Shown: positions 1-7,952 of the stretch, piece by piece | How the letters are laid out: each line of letters begins with the position of its first letter | Numbering within the stretch: the stretch's first letter is position 1 | The notes under the pieces: generated by a model | Told to the model about the DNA's origin: nothing | Database searches by the model: none | Seen by the model: the letters and a program-made list of their open reading frames with translations, nothing else | Assembly (NCBI RefSeq): GCF_034351645.1 | Contig: NZ_CP133782.1 | Coordinates: forward strand, 5,486,001 to 5,550,000 | Length of the DNA: 64,000 nucleotides | Source: Pseudomonas sp. DC1.2 | Lineage (GTDB): Bacteria; Pseudomonadota; Gammaproteobacteria; Pseudomonadales; Pseudomonadaceae | Direction of reading: 5' to 3' | Program-made: the position numbers and the translations under genes

Positions 1-126
1 ACCGTTGTGGCCCTGCGTGAAATCGCCGAAGGCCTGATGAGCTACGAGGTTATCGCCAACGCTGAAATCATCGAAGACGATCCGCTGTTCGCAGCGTTCG
101 AGGACGAGTCCAACGAGGCCGTCTAA
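1..126 (+). CDS. rpoZ: RNA polymerase omega subunit, C-terminal fragment
   Basis: The reading frame is open from the first base and ends in TAA. It encodes about 41 residues beginning [17 protein letters not shown] and ending in an acidic tail ([17 protein letters not shown]), which is the typical C-terminus of gammaproteobacterial omega. Omega binds beta-prime and helps assemble and stabilise core RNA polymerase. It also contributes to the ppGpp binding site, which fits its position directly upstream of spoT. The 5' end lies outside the window, so the start and promoter cannot be judged. Confidence 0.93.
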   Translation, partial: TVVALREIAEGLMSYEVIANAEIIEDDPLFAAFEDESNEAV

Positions 127-183
127 GTCTATGCCTGGTCGACGTAGCACGGCGCGGGGTCACAGCGAACGGCAGGAGTCATC

Positions 184-2289
184 ATGCCGAGCATAGACGC
201 CCTCGCCGATCGCTTATCGACCTACCTCGGCAAGGACCAGGTCAACCTGGTCCGCCGAGCGTATTTCTACGCCGAACAAGCCCACGATGGCCAACGCCGC
301 CGCAGCGGCGAGGCTTATGTCACGCACCCTCTCGCGGTGGCGAATATTCTTGCCGACATGCATATGGATCATCAGAGCCTGATGGCGGCCATGCTGCATG
401 ACGTGATCGAAGACACCGGTATTGCCAAGGAAGCGCTGCAAGCGCAGTTCGGCGAAACCGTGGCCGAACTGGTCGATGGGGTCAGCAAACTGACCCAGAT
501 GAATTTCGAGACCAAAGCCGAAGCCCAAGCCGAAAACTTCCAGAAAATGGCCATGGCCATGGCCCGCGACATTCGCGTGATCCTGGTCAAGCTGGCAGAC
601 CGCCTGCACAACATGCGCACGCTGGAAGTGCTGTCCGGCGAGAAACGCCGACGCATCGCCAAGGAAACGCTGGAAATCTATGCGCCCATCGCCAACCGGC
701 TGGGCATGCACGCCATCCGCATAGAGTTCGAAGACCTCGGCTTCAAAGCGATGCACCCGATGCGTTCCGCGCGGATCTACCAGGCAGTCAAACGCGCCCG
801 GGGCAACCGTAAGGAAATCGTCAACAAGATCGAAGAGTCCCTCAGCCACTGCCTGGCGATTGATGAAATCCAGGGCGAAGTCAGCGGACGCCAGAAACAC
901 CTCTACGGCATCTATAAAAAAATGCGCGGCAAGCGTCGGGCCTTCAACGAGATCATGGACGTCTACGCGTTCCGGATCATCGTTGACAAGGTCGACACCT
1001 GCTATCGCGTGCTAGGTGCTGTGCATAATTTGTACAAACCGTTGCCGGGACGCTTCAAGGATTACATCGCGATCCCCAAGGCCAACGGCTACCAGTCGCT
1101 GCATACCACACTGTTCGGCATGCATGGCGTACCGATCGAGATCCAGATCCGCACCCGTGAAATGGAAGAGATGGCCAACAACGGCATCGCTGCCCATTGG
1201 CTGTACAAATCAAGTGGCGATGAGCAGCCAAAAGGCACTCACGCCCGCGCCCGCCAGTGGGTCAAAGGCGTGCTGGAAATGCAGCAGCGTGCCGGCAACT
1301 CCCTCGAATTCATAGAAAGCGTGAAGATCGACCTGTTCCCGGACGAGGTCTACGTGTTCACGCCCAAAGGCCGGATCATGGAGCTGCCCAAAGGCTCCAC
1401 GGCGGTCGACTTCGCTTATGCGGTGCATACCGACGTTGGTAACAGCTGTATTGCCTGCCGGATAAATCGCCGTCTCGCGCCGCTGTCAGAACCGCTGCAA
1501 AGTGGCTCCACGGTCGAGATCGTCAGCGCACCCGGCGCACGGCCGAACCCGGCATGGCTCAACTTCGTGGTGACCGGCAAGGCGCGAACGCACATCCGCC
1601 ATGCACTGAAACTGCAACGCCGCTCCGAGTCCATCAGCCTTGGCGAACGCCTGCTGAACAAAGTGCTGAACGGTTTCGACAGCTCGTTGGAAAAAGTCGC
1701 GGCCGAGCGCGTCAAGGCCATGCTCACCGAGTACCGCCTGGAACTGATCGAGGACCTGCTCGAAGACATCGGCCTTGGCAATCGCATGGCCTACGTCGTC
1801 GCCCGCCGCCTGCTGGGCGAAGGCGAACAGCTGCCGAGCGCAGAAGGCCCGCTGGCGATTCGCGGCACCGAAGGCCTGGTACTCAGCTACGCCAAGTGCT
1901 GTACGCCGATCCCAGGCGACCCGATTGTCGGGCACCTGTCCGCTGGAAAAGGCATGGTCGTCCACCTCGACAACTGCCGCAACATCAGTGAAATCCGCCA
2001 CAATCCGGAAAAATGCATCCAGCTCTCATGGGCCAAGGATGTCACCGGCGAATTTAACGTCGAGCTGCGCGTCGAGCTGGAACACCAGCGTGGCCTGATC
2101 GCTCTGCTGGCCAGCAGCGTCAACGCGGCGGACGGCAATATTGAAAAAATCAGCATGGATGAACGCGATGGTCGCATCAGCGTGGTCCAACTGGTGGTCA
2201 GCGTTCACGACCGTGTACACCTGGCCCGTGTGATCAAAAAACTGCGCGCCTTGACCGGGGTGATCCGCATCACCCGAATGCGCGCGTAG
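184..2289 (+). CDS. spoT: Bifunctional (p)ppGpp synthetase/hydrolase SpoT
   Basis: This 701-residue protein is full length for SpoT. It makes and, mainly, degrades the stringent-response alarmone (p)ppGpp in the cytoplasm. The N-terminal HD hydrolase domain carries HPLAV at about residue 48 and the metal-binding HDVIED at 72-77, so hydrolase activity is expected. The synthetase domain follows (FNEIMDVYAFRIIVD, then YQSLHTTLFG), then a TGS domain (DEVYVFTPKGRIMELPKGST) and a C-terminal ACT domain after a conserved cysteine region (YAKCCTPIPGDPIVGH). The start has a good ribosome site (GGCAGGAG). It lies 57 bases after rpoZ and is probably cotranscribed with it and with ridA. No anomaly was seen. 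Confidence 0.97.
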   Translation: MPSIDALADRLSTYLGKDQVNLVRRAYFYAEQAHDGQRRRSGEAYVTHPLAVANILADMHMDHQSLMAAMLHDVIEDTGIAKEALQAQFGETVAELVDGVSKLTQMNFETKAEAQAENFQKMAMAMARDIRVILVKLADRLHNMRTLEVLSGEKRRRIAKETLEIYAPIANRLGMHAIRIEFEDLGFKAMHPMRSARIYQAVKRARGNRKEIVNKIEESLSHCLAIDEIQGEVSGRQKHLYGIYKKMRGKRRAFNEIMDVYAFRIIVDKVDTCYRVLGAVHNLYKPLPGRFKDYIAIPKANGYQSLHTTLFGMHGVPIEIQIRTREMEEMANNGIAAHWLYKSSGDEQPKGTHARARQWVKGVLEMQQRAGNSLEFIESVKIDLFPDEVYVFTPKGRIMELPKGSTAVDFAYAVHTDVGNSCIACRINRRLAPLSEPLQSGSTVEIVSAPGARPNPAWLNFVVTGKARTHIRHALKLQRRSESISLGERLLNKVLNGFDSSLEKVAAERVKAMLTEYRLELIEDLLEDIGLGNRMAYVVARRLLGEGEQLPSAEGPLAIRGTEGLVLSYAKCCTPIPGDPIVGHLSAGKGMVVHLDNCRNISEIRHNPEKCIQLSWAKDVTGEFNVELRVELEHQRGLIALLASSVNAADGNIEKISMDERDGRISVVQLVVSVHDRVHLARVIKKLRALTGVIRITRMRA

Positions 2290-2313
2290 CCCACCCATTA
2301 CAAGGAGTCATTC

Positions 2314-2694
2314 ATGACCAAGACTGTTATCACCAGCGACAAGGCCCCCGCCGCCATCGGCACGTACTCCCAGGCGATCAAGGCTGGCAACACCGTCTAC
2401 ATGTCCGGTCAAATCCCACTTGATCCAAAAACCATGGAACTGGTCGAAGGCTTCGAAGCCCAGACCGTCCAGGTTTTTGAGAACCTCAAGGCCGTGGCTG
2501 AAGCCGCCGGCGGTTCGTTCAAGGACATCGTCAAACTGAACATTTTCCTCACCGACCTGAGCCACTTTGCCAAGGTCAACGAGATCATGGGCACATACTT
2601 CGACCAACCCTACCCGGCTCGCGCAGCCATCGGCGTAGCAGCCCTGCCAAAGGGTTCGCAAGTTGAAATGGATGCCATTCTGGTCATCGAGTGA
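2314..2694 (+). CDS. ridA: RidA family 2-iminobutanoate/2-iminopropanoate deaminase
   Basis: This 126-residue protein is the normal length for the RidA/YjgF/YER057c family. These trimeric enzymes hydrolyse reactive enamine/imine intermediates released by PLP enzymes such as threonine dehydratase. Visible family motifs are [14 protein letters not shown] near residue 25, [10 protein letters not shown] near 73 and [14 protein letters not shown] near 101. The last includes the arginine (R103) that binds the substrate carboxylate. A strong ribosome site (AAGGAG) precedes ATG, 24 bases after spoT, so cotranscription with spoT is likely. The exact substrate preference within the family cannot be read from sequence. 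Confidence 0.95.
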   Translation: MTKTVITSDKAPAAIGTYSQAIKAGNTVYMSGQIPLDPKTMELVEGFEAQTVQVFENLKAVAEAAGGSFKDIVKLNIFLTDLSHFAKVNEIMGTYFDQPYPARAAIGVAALPKGSQVEMDAILVIE

Positions 2695-2700
2695 TACCGG

Positions 2701-2725
2701 CGGCGCAGCCTCCCGGGCTGCGCCG
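2701..2725 (+). terminator. GC-rich hairpin after ridA, possible terminator
   Basis: CGGCGCAGCC and GGCTGCGCCG form a perfect 10-bp stem with a 5-base loop just after the ridA stop. Only a poor T-rich stretch follows (ACTGTTCTGTTG), so it may attenuate transcription rather than end it. Confidence 0.45.
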
Positions 2726-2764
2726 ACTGTTCTGTTGTAAAAAAGGTTTTGAAAGGATTCCACC

Positions 2765-3505
2765 ATGCGCAAAGCGCTTGCCCTCACCCTGCTCGCCGTG
2801 CTCCTTGGCGGCTGCGCCAGCAACCCTGCCGACCGAGACATCAGCGGCATCTGGATTAACCAGGTCGCCATCGATGCGGCATCCAAGGGCGGCCCACTGC
2901 GCGAAGCGCTCCAGGCTTATGGCCCCAACCTGGAATGGGACGTCAACACCAAGGCCGGCCAGGCCCGCTACTCCAATGGCTTTGAAAATGTCGAAGGCAA
3001 GCTTCTCGGCGAAAAGTCCGGTGCCTGGAAAGTCGATTTTTATGGCAGCTCCGCCAGCGAACTCAAGCGCGACGGTAAGCAACTGAGCCAAGCCGCAAAC
3101 GACAACGAGCCGGCACAAGTTTTCGATCGCGCGTTGATCCCCGTACCGGACGGCGCGCCGATTGGCGCGAGCTTCGAGCGGGCCCTGTATTCGGCTTACA
3201 TGGGTGGCAACTGGAAAGTCGTCAGCGGCCCGGGTGAAGGCAACACCGTGCAATTCCAGGCGGATGGCCAAGTATCCGGCCTGCCGGGCGCTGATCGTTA
3301 TGCACTGTGTCTTGCCGGAGATTGTGCGTCGATGAGCGGCGGCAACGACAATATCTGGCTTCAACTGAACGGCCAAGGCAACACTTGGATCTTTGCGCGC
3401 AAGGGCAAAGAGCTGGAGATCCTCCACACCGTGAACACGGCGCAGGCGGATGAAATGCCTTCGTTTACGCCGGGACAGCGGCAGTGGTTGCTCGAGAAAC
3501 AGTAA
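2765..3505 (+). CDS. Predicted outer-membrane lipoprotein of unknown function
   Basis: This 246-residue protein begins with a lipoprotein signal peptide: MRKALALTLLAVLLGGC, lipobox LGGC, lipidated cysteine about residue 17. The residues after Cys are Ala and Ser, with no Asp at +2, which favours sorting to the outer membrane. The mature part has no motif I recognise. It is rich in Gly/Asn and predicted beta strands. Two cysteines in the C-terminal third (LCLAGDC) could form a disulfide. An AAGGATT ribosome site precedes the ATG. It lies about 70 bases after ridA, past a hairpin, so it may have its own transcript. Function is unknown. Confidence 0.85.
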   Translation: MRKALALTLLAVLLGGCASNPADRDISGIWINQVAIDAASKGGPLREALQAYGPNLEWDVNTKAGQARYSNGFENVEGKLLGEKSGAWKVDFYGSSASELKRDGKQLSQAANDNEPAQVFDRALIPVPDGAPIGASFERALYSAYMGGNWKVVSGPGEGNTVQFQADGQVSGLPGADRYALCLAGDCASMSGGNDNIWLQLNGQGNTWIFARKGKELEILHTVNTAQADEMPSFTPGQRQWLLEKQ

Positions 3506-3532
3506 CCTGTCGCTAAGGTCAGTGCAGGCCCA

Positions 3533-3560
3533 TGTGGGAGCGAGCCAGCTCGCTCCCACA
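3533..3560. repeat. REP-type palindrome
   Basis: Two perfect 13-bp arms, TGTGGGAGCGAGC and GCTCGCTCCCACA, are separated by CA. The element sits between the convergent lipoprotein and epimerase genes. The GTGGGAGC core recurs at other intergenic sites in this window and matches the REP family of fluorescent pseudomonads. It may also act as a bidirectional transcription or mRNA-stability barrier. Confidence 0.85.
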
Positions 3561-3580
3561 GTTGTGTGAGTGTTTAAGCG

Positions 3581-4438
3581 TCAGCAGCGCCCTTCAAGAA
3601 TTGCCGCGTAGCCTTCGCGGTACGTTGAATAGCGCGGCGTCCAGCCCAATGCCTTGGCCCGTGCATTGCTGCAACGCTTGCTGCCAGCGCGACGCACGCT
3701 CGCATCCTCGGCCCACTCGGTCACGCCCAAGTAATCACGCAACCAGCCCACCACCTCGGCCAGCGGCGCCGGTGCATCGTCGACGCCGATGTAGATGTCA
3801 TCCAGCGCCACGTCTTGATGATCCGCTTTAAGCAAATACGCCATCAGCCCAGCTGCGTCGTCAGCATGAATGCGATTGCCATACAGCGGTGGATCCACCG
3901 CCACTCGATAACCGCGGCGAACCTGAGTCAGGAGCCACTCGCGGCCCGGACCGTAAATCCCGGTCAACCGCACGATGCTGGCCGGTATACCGCTATTGAG
4001 CGCCACCTGCTCAGCCTCCAGCATCAACCGCCCCGAATAACCGTCTGCCACCGTCGGCGAGGTTTCATCGACCCACTCCCCGCGTTGTTGGCCATAGACA
4101 CTGCTACTGGAAACGAACAACAGGCGCTTAGGTGCCTGCCCATAGTCGTTCAGCCACTCAAGTACATACTGCAAGCCCTGGACATAGGCGGCGCGGTACC
4201 CGGCTTCATCGTGATCGGTAGCCGCCGCGCAATACACCAGATAATCCACGGCACCGATTGGCCAAGTCTCTGGACACTCTTTATTGAACAAGTCGCCGGC
4301 AACACCGATCACCCCTTCGGGCAGACGTGAGACATCACGCCGCAAGCCGTGAACCTCCCACCCTGAACCGAGCAATTGGGTAGCCAGACGACTGCCAACA
4401 TCACCGCAGCCGGCGATCAAAACAGAAGGCGAGGACAT
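3581..4438 (-). CDS. NAD(P)-dependent epimerase/dehydratase-like SDR protein
   Basis: This 285-residue protein is an atypical or extended short-chain dehydrogenase with an N-terminal Rossmann fold: SVLIAGCGDVGSRLATQL (GxGxxG) at residues 4-21. A mid-domain segment is LLFVSSSSVYGQQRGEWVDE, with the serine and YGxxxG-type surroundings typical of sugar-nucleotide epimerase relatives. It resembles the YeeZ-like group, whose substrates are mostly unknown. It is transcribed away from exbB. It ends close to a REP palindrome shared with the convergent lipoprotein gene. The fold is secure, the reaction is not. Confidence 0.82.
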   Translation of the reverse strand: MSSPSVLIAGCGDVGSRLATQLLGSGWEVHGLRRDVSRLPEGVIGVAGDLFNKECPETWPIGAVDYLVYCAAATDHDEAGYRAAYVQGLQYVLEWLNDYGQAPKRLLFVSSSSVYGQQRGEWVDETSPTVADGYSGRLMLEAEQVALNSGIPASIVRLTGIYGPGREWLLTQVRRGYRVAVDPPLYGNRIHADDAAGLMAYLLKADHQDVALDDIYIGVDDAPAPLAEVVGWLRDYLGVTEWAEDASVRRAGSKRCSNARAKALGWTPRYSTYREGYAAILEGRC

Positions 4439-4532
4439 CAGAAAACTCCCATCAGAAAGGTACAGCCTAGCGCCGGCACAGGACGAGCGGCTAGCAATGT
4501 AGAAAAAAATAGACTCTATTACTTTTGTTAAC

Positions 4533-4551
4533 GAGAATTACTTGCAATAAT
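4533..4551 (+). promoter_or_regulatory. Weak candidate Fur-type operator upstream of exbB
   Basis: GAGAATTACTTGCAATAAT, in an AT-rich patch about 80 bases before exbB, matches roughly half of the 19-base Fur consensus. TonB-system operons are commonly iron-repressed, which is the main reason to note it. The match is poor and this is only a candidate. Confidence 0.25.
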
Positions 4552-4626
4552 GCACGCCACTTTTGTTCTCGGCCCCACGAGGCCTGGAAGAACATTGACC
4601 CTCTTTTCCTCTCAGGTCCGGCCAGC

Positions 4627-5622
4627 ATGACACCCAATCAACTCTTCGCTTCGCCAACCAAACGACCTCTTGCCTGGAGCGCGGTGACGGCTCTGCTGTT
4701 CAGCTTGATGCTGACGCCGACCGCTACTTTCGCCAATGAAACCGCAGCATCCGCCGCCCACGAGCCAGCGGCTCACGCGACACCTGAAGTACCGAGAAAC
4801 GCTGACGGCAGCGTCGATACTTTGTCCCTGCCACCGGGCGCACAAAAAGCCTTGGCTGAATTCGGTGAAGCCGCGAAGAAAATCGACGCGCAACCAGAAG
4901 AAGACAACTCTCTGGGCATGGCTCACGACCTGTCGCCGTGGGGCATGTACAAGAACGCCGACATCATCGTGAAAATCGTGATGATCGGCCTGGCTATCGC
5001 GTCGATCATCACCTGGACCATCTGGATCGCCAAAGGCTTCGAGTTGATGGGCGCCAAGCGCCGCCTGCGCAGCGAAATCGCCAATCTGAAAAAAGCCACC
5101 ACACTGCGAGAAGCCAGCACCTCGGCGAACAAGGAAGGTACCCTCGCCAATCTATTGGTCCATGACGCCCTCGAAGAAATGCGCCTGTCGGCCAACAGTC
5201 GCGAGAAAGAAGGCATCAAGGAACGCGTCAGCTTCCGCCTCGAACGCCTGGTGGCGGCCTGCGGTCGCAACATGAGCAGCGGCACCGGCGTGCTCGCCAC
5301 CATCGGTTCTACCGCACCTTTCGTGGGTCTGTTCGGGACCGTGTGGGGCATCATGAACAGCTTCATCGGCATCGCCAAAACCCAAACCACCAACCTTGCC
5401 GTTGTGGCCCCCGGCATTGCCGAGGCCCTGCTGGCGACAGCGCTGGGGCTGGTTGCGGCGATTCCCGCAGTCGTGATTTACAACGTCTTCGCCCGTTCCA
5501 TCGCGGGTTACAAAGCGCAGGTTTCGGATGCGTCGGCAGAAGTCCTGCTGTTGGTCAGCCGCGACCTGGATCACCTGCCGCCCGAGCGTGTCTCGCAACC
5601 GCACATGGTGAAAGTGGGGTAA
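4627..5622 (+). CDS. exbB: TonB-system energising protein ExbB
   Basis: ExbB forms the inner-membrane pentamer of the ExbB-ExbD-TonB motor, which uses proton flow to power outer-membrane siderophore and vitamin transporters. The 331-residue product has an N-terminal signal-like helix (SAVTALLFSLMLTPTATFA). A long periplasmic Ala/Glu/Pro-rich stretch follows. The MotA/TolQ/ExbB core has three membrane helices (around IVKIVMIGLAIASIITWTIW, then GVLATIGSTAPFVGLFGTVW and the helix with GIAEALLATALGLVAAIPAV). The extended N-terminus is usual for Pseudomonas ExbB. A longer frame from a TTG at 4525 exists, but the ATG at 4627 gives the proper signal sequence and is preferred. Confidence 0.93.
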   Translation: MTPNQLFASPTKRPLAWSAVTALLFSLMLTPTATFANETAASAAHEPAAHATPEVPRNADGSVDTLSLPPGAQKALAEFGEAAKKIDAQPEEDNSLGMAHDLSPWGMYKNADIIVKIVMIGLAIASIITWTIWIAKGFELMGAKRRLRSEIANLKKATTLREASTSANKEGTLANLLVHDALEEMRLSANSREKEGIKERVSFRLERLVAACGRNMSSGTGVLATIGSTAPFVGLFGTVWGIMNSFIGIAKTQTTNLAVVAPGIAEALLATALGLVAAIPAVVIYNVFARSIAGYKAQVSDASAEVLLLVSRDLDHLPPERVSQPHMVKVG

Positions 5623-5628
5623 TCAGCC

Positions 5629-6057
5629 ATGGGCCTGCATTTAAAAGAAGGCGCAGACGACGATCTGGCCGAGAACCACGAAATCAACGTCACTCCGTTC
5701 ATCGACGTGATGCTGGTGCTTTTGATCATTTTCATGGTGGCTGCTCCGCTGGCCACCGTAGACATCAAAGTTGATCTGCCCGCTTCGAGTGCCAAACCAA
5801 TGCCTCGACCAGAGAAACCGGTGTTTCTTAGCGTAAAAGCTGATCAGCGCCTGTTTTTGGGCGAAGACGAAGTAAAAGCCGAAGCACTCGGCACCACCCT
5901 CGACGCCAAGACCCAAGGCAAGAAAGATACGACAATCTTCTTCCAGGCCGATAAAGGCGTGGACTACGGCGACCTGATGAGCGTGATGGATGCGCTACGC
6001 GCAGCCGGTTACCTGAAAGTGGGCCTGGTCGGACTCGAGACGGCAGTCAAGAAATGA
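5629..6057 (+). CDS. exbD: TonB-system energising protein ExbD
   Basis: This 142-residue ExbD/TolR family protein has a short cytoplasmic N-terminus and one membrane helix (VTPFIDVMLVLLIIFMVAAP) containing the essential proton-carrying aspartate at about residue 26. A periplasmic domain ends with DYGDLMSVMDALRAAGYLKVGL, the usual C-terminal signature. It follows exbB by 6 bases and overlaps tonB by 4 bases (ATGA), so the three genes form one translationally coupled operon. Confidence 0.95.
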   Translation: MGLHLKEGADDDLAENHEINVTPFIDVMLVLLIIFMVAAPLATVDIKVDLPASSAKPMPRPEKPVFLSVKADQRLFLGEDEVKAEALGTTLDAKTQGKKDTTIFFQADKGVDYGDLMSVMDALRAAGYLKVGLVGLETAVKK

Positions 6058-6803
6058 TCACGACGCGCCAAAAACTGACGCGTTACGGCGCAAGCCTGGC
6101 CGTGGTACTCGGCGTCCACGCGCTGGCCATTGCCCTCGCGCTGAACTGGACGGCACGTGCGCCTATCCCATTGCCGCCGCAGGCGATGATGGTCGAGTTG
6201 GCGCCGGTTCCTGCCCCGCCACCGCCCGCACCGCCGAAGGTCATCACACCGCAGCAGCCACCCGCCCCGGTCGAAGAATTACCATTGCCCAAGCTCGCCG
6301 AGGCCCCGAAACCGACGATCTCCGTGCCGAAACCGGGCAAACCCAAGCCAAAGCCTCAACCACCCAAGCCTGTCGAGAAAAAACCAGAGCCGCCGAAGGA
6401 AAAACCGTCCGAGGAAAAACCCAGCGACGCGCAACCGACGCAAGCACCCACGGAAAAATCCGCACAACCGGCACCCGGACCGTCGCCCGCGCAACAGGCG
6501 GCCAAGGCCAGTTGGCAAAGCGAATTGCTCGCGCACCTGGCCAAGCATAAAAAGTACCCGGCCGCTGCTCGGATGCGCGGCAAGGAAGGTTTGAACCGCC
6601 TGCGCTTCGTGGTGGATGCGCAAGGCAATGTGTTGTCGTTCGAACTGGTCGGCCGTTCCGGCAACGCCGATCTGGACGATGCCACCTTGCAAATGATCCG
6701 CGAAGCGCAGCCGCTACCCAAACCACCGGCCGACATGCTGAAAGACGGCCCAATCGAAATCGTTGCACCGTTTGTTTACTCGCTGGAAAGACGCCGGCGG
6801 TAA
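6054..6803 (+). CDS. tonB: Energy transducer TonB
   Basis: This 249-residue protein has an N-terminal membrane anchor (about residues 12-31, ASLAVVLGVHALAIALALNW). A long Pro/Lys/Glu-rich periplasmic spacer spans the region from 40 to 150. The globular TonB C-terminal domain includes YPAAARMRGKEGLNRLRFVV and SGNADLDDATLQMIREAQPL. TonB contacts the TonB box of outer-membrane receptors and transmits ExbBD energy. The start overlaps the exbD stop. A strong hairpin terminator follows within 15 bases. Confidence 0.95.
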   Translation: MITTRQKLTRYGASLAVVLGVHALAIALALNWTARAPIPLPPQAMMVELAPVPAPPPPAPPKVITPQQPPAPVEELPLPKLAEAPKPTISVPKPGKPKPKPQPPKPVEKKPEPPKEKPSEEKPSDAQPTQAPTEKSAQPAPGPSPAQQAAKASWQSELLAHLAKHKKYPAAARMRGKEGLNRLRFVVDAQGNVLSFELVGRSGNADLDDATLQMIREAQPLPKPPADMLKDGPIEIVAPFVYSLERRRR

Positions 6804-6815
6804 GCACTACGCCTG

Positions 6816-6851
6816 AACCCTGTGGGAGCAAACTGCTCCCACAGGGTTTTT
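6816..6851 (+). terminator. Rho-independent terminator of exbB-exbD-tonB
   Basis: AACCCTGTGGGAGCA and TGCTCCCACAGGGTT form a 15-bp perfect stem with a 3-base loop (AAC), followed by TTTT. The stem contains the GTGGGAGC core of the genome's REP family, so a REP-like palindrome appears to be used as the operon terminator. Confidence 0.88.
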
Positions 6852-7013
6852 CGGTAGCGCGGAAATCCGTGAAGCCCCCATAAAAAGTGCCTTTCACCTA
6901 TCCGCCTGCGGCAAACCTGAATTGCCGGGTGTCACTCACCACACTCAGTCTGATAACGTGCGTCTATCGATTGCAGCCAGTATGCTTGGCCCGCAACTTC
7001 ATGGACGCTTGCT

Positions 7014-7943
7014 ATGACTCTTACAGAATTACGCTACATCGTTACCCTCGCCCAAGAACAGCATTTCGGCCACGCGGCCGAGCGCTGTCACGTCAGCCAG
7101 CCGACCCTGTCGGTGGGTGTGAAAAAGCTTGAAGACGAACTCGGTGTGCTGATTTTCGAGCGCAGCAAGAGCGCCGTGCGCCTGACTCCGGTCGGCGAAG
7201 GCATCGTCGCCCAGGCGCAAAAGGTGCTGGAGCAGGCTCAAGGCATCCGCGAACTGGCCCAGGCTGGCAAAAACCAACTGACCGCGCCACTGAAAGTCGG
7301 CGCGATCTACACCGTTGGCCCCTATCTGTTTCCGCATCTGATTCCACAACTGCACCGGGTCGCACCGCAGATGCCGTTGTACATCGAAGAAAACTTCACC
7401 CACGTGCTGCGCGACAAACTGCGTAACGGCGAGCTTGACGCAATCATCATTGCCCTGCCGTTCCACGAAGCAGATGTGTTGACCCTGCAACTCTACGACG
7501 AGCCGTTCTACGTCCTGATGCCGGCCCAGCACCCGTGGACGCAAAAAGAAACTATCGACGCCAGCCTCCTGAACGACAAGAGCCTGCTGCTGCTGGGCGA
7601 AGGCCACTGCTTCCGCGATCAGGTGCTGGAAGCCTGCCCGACGCTGGCCAAAGGCAACGACGGCGCCAAGCACACCACAGTGGAATCCAGCTCGCTGGAA
7701 ACCATTCGCCACATGGTCGCCTCCGGATTGGGCATCTCGATCCTGCCAATGTCCGCCGTGGACAGCCATCACTACGCCCCAGGCATCATCGAAGTGCGTC
7801 CGCTGACGCCACCGGTGCCGTTCCGCACCGTGGCCATCGCCTGGCGCGCAAGCTTCCCGCGCCCGAAAGCGATTGAAATCCTCGCAGACTCTATTCGCCT
7901 GTGCTCGGTGGCCAAGCCCGCAGCGCCAGTGGTTGCGGGTTAA
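7014..7943 (+). CDS. oxyR: Hydrogen-peroxide sensor, LysR-type regulator OxyR
   Basis: This 309-residue protein has an N-terminal LysR winged helix-turn-helix (TELRYIVTLAQEQHFGHAAE through SQPTLSVGVKKLE) and a C-terminal periplasmic-binding-like regulatory domain. The two redox cysteines of OxyR are at their standard numbers, C199 (GEGHCFRDQ) and C208 (LEACP). They form the peroxide-induced disulfide that switches on catalase, alkyl-hydroperoxide reductase and related genes. It lies 9 bases upstream of recG and is probably cotranscribed with it. No clear operator was identified in its own leader. Confidence 0.96.
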   Translation: MTLTELRYIVTLAQEQHFGHAAERCHVSQPTLSVGVKKLEDELGVLIFERSKSAVRLTPVGEGIVAQAQKVLEQAQGIRELAQAGKNQLTAPLKVGAIYTVGPYLFPHLIPQLHRVAPQMPLYIEENFTHVLRDKLRNGELDAIIIALPFHEADVLTLQLYDEPFYVLMPAQHPWTQKETIDASLLNDKSLLLLGEGHCFRDQVLEACPTLAKGNDGAKHTTVESSSLETIRHMVASGLGISILPMSAVDSHHYAPGIIEVRPLTPPVPFRTVAIAWRASFPRPKAIEILADSIRLCSVAKPAAPVVAG

Positions 7944-7952
7944 GTCGCAGCC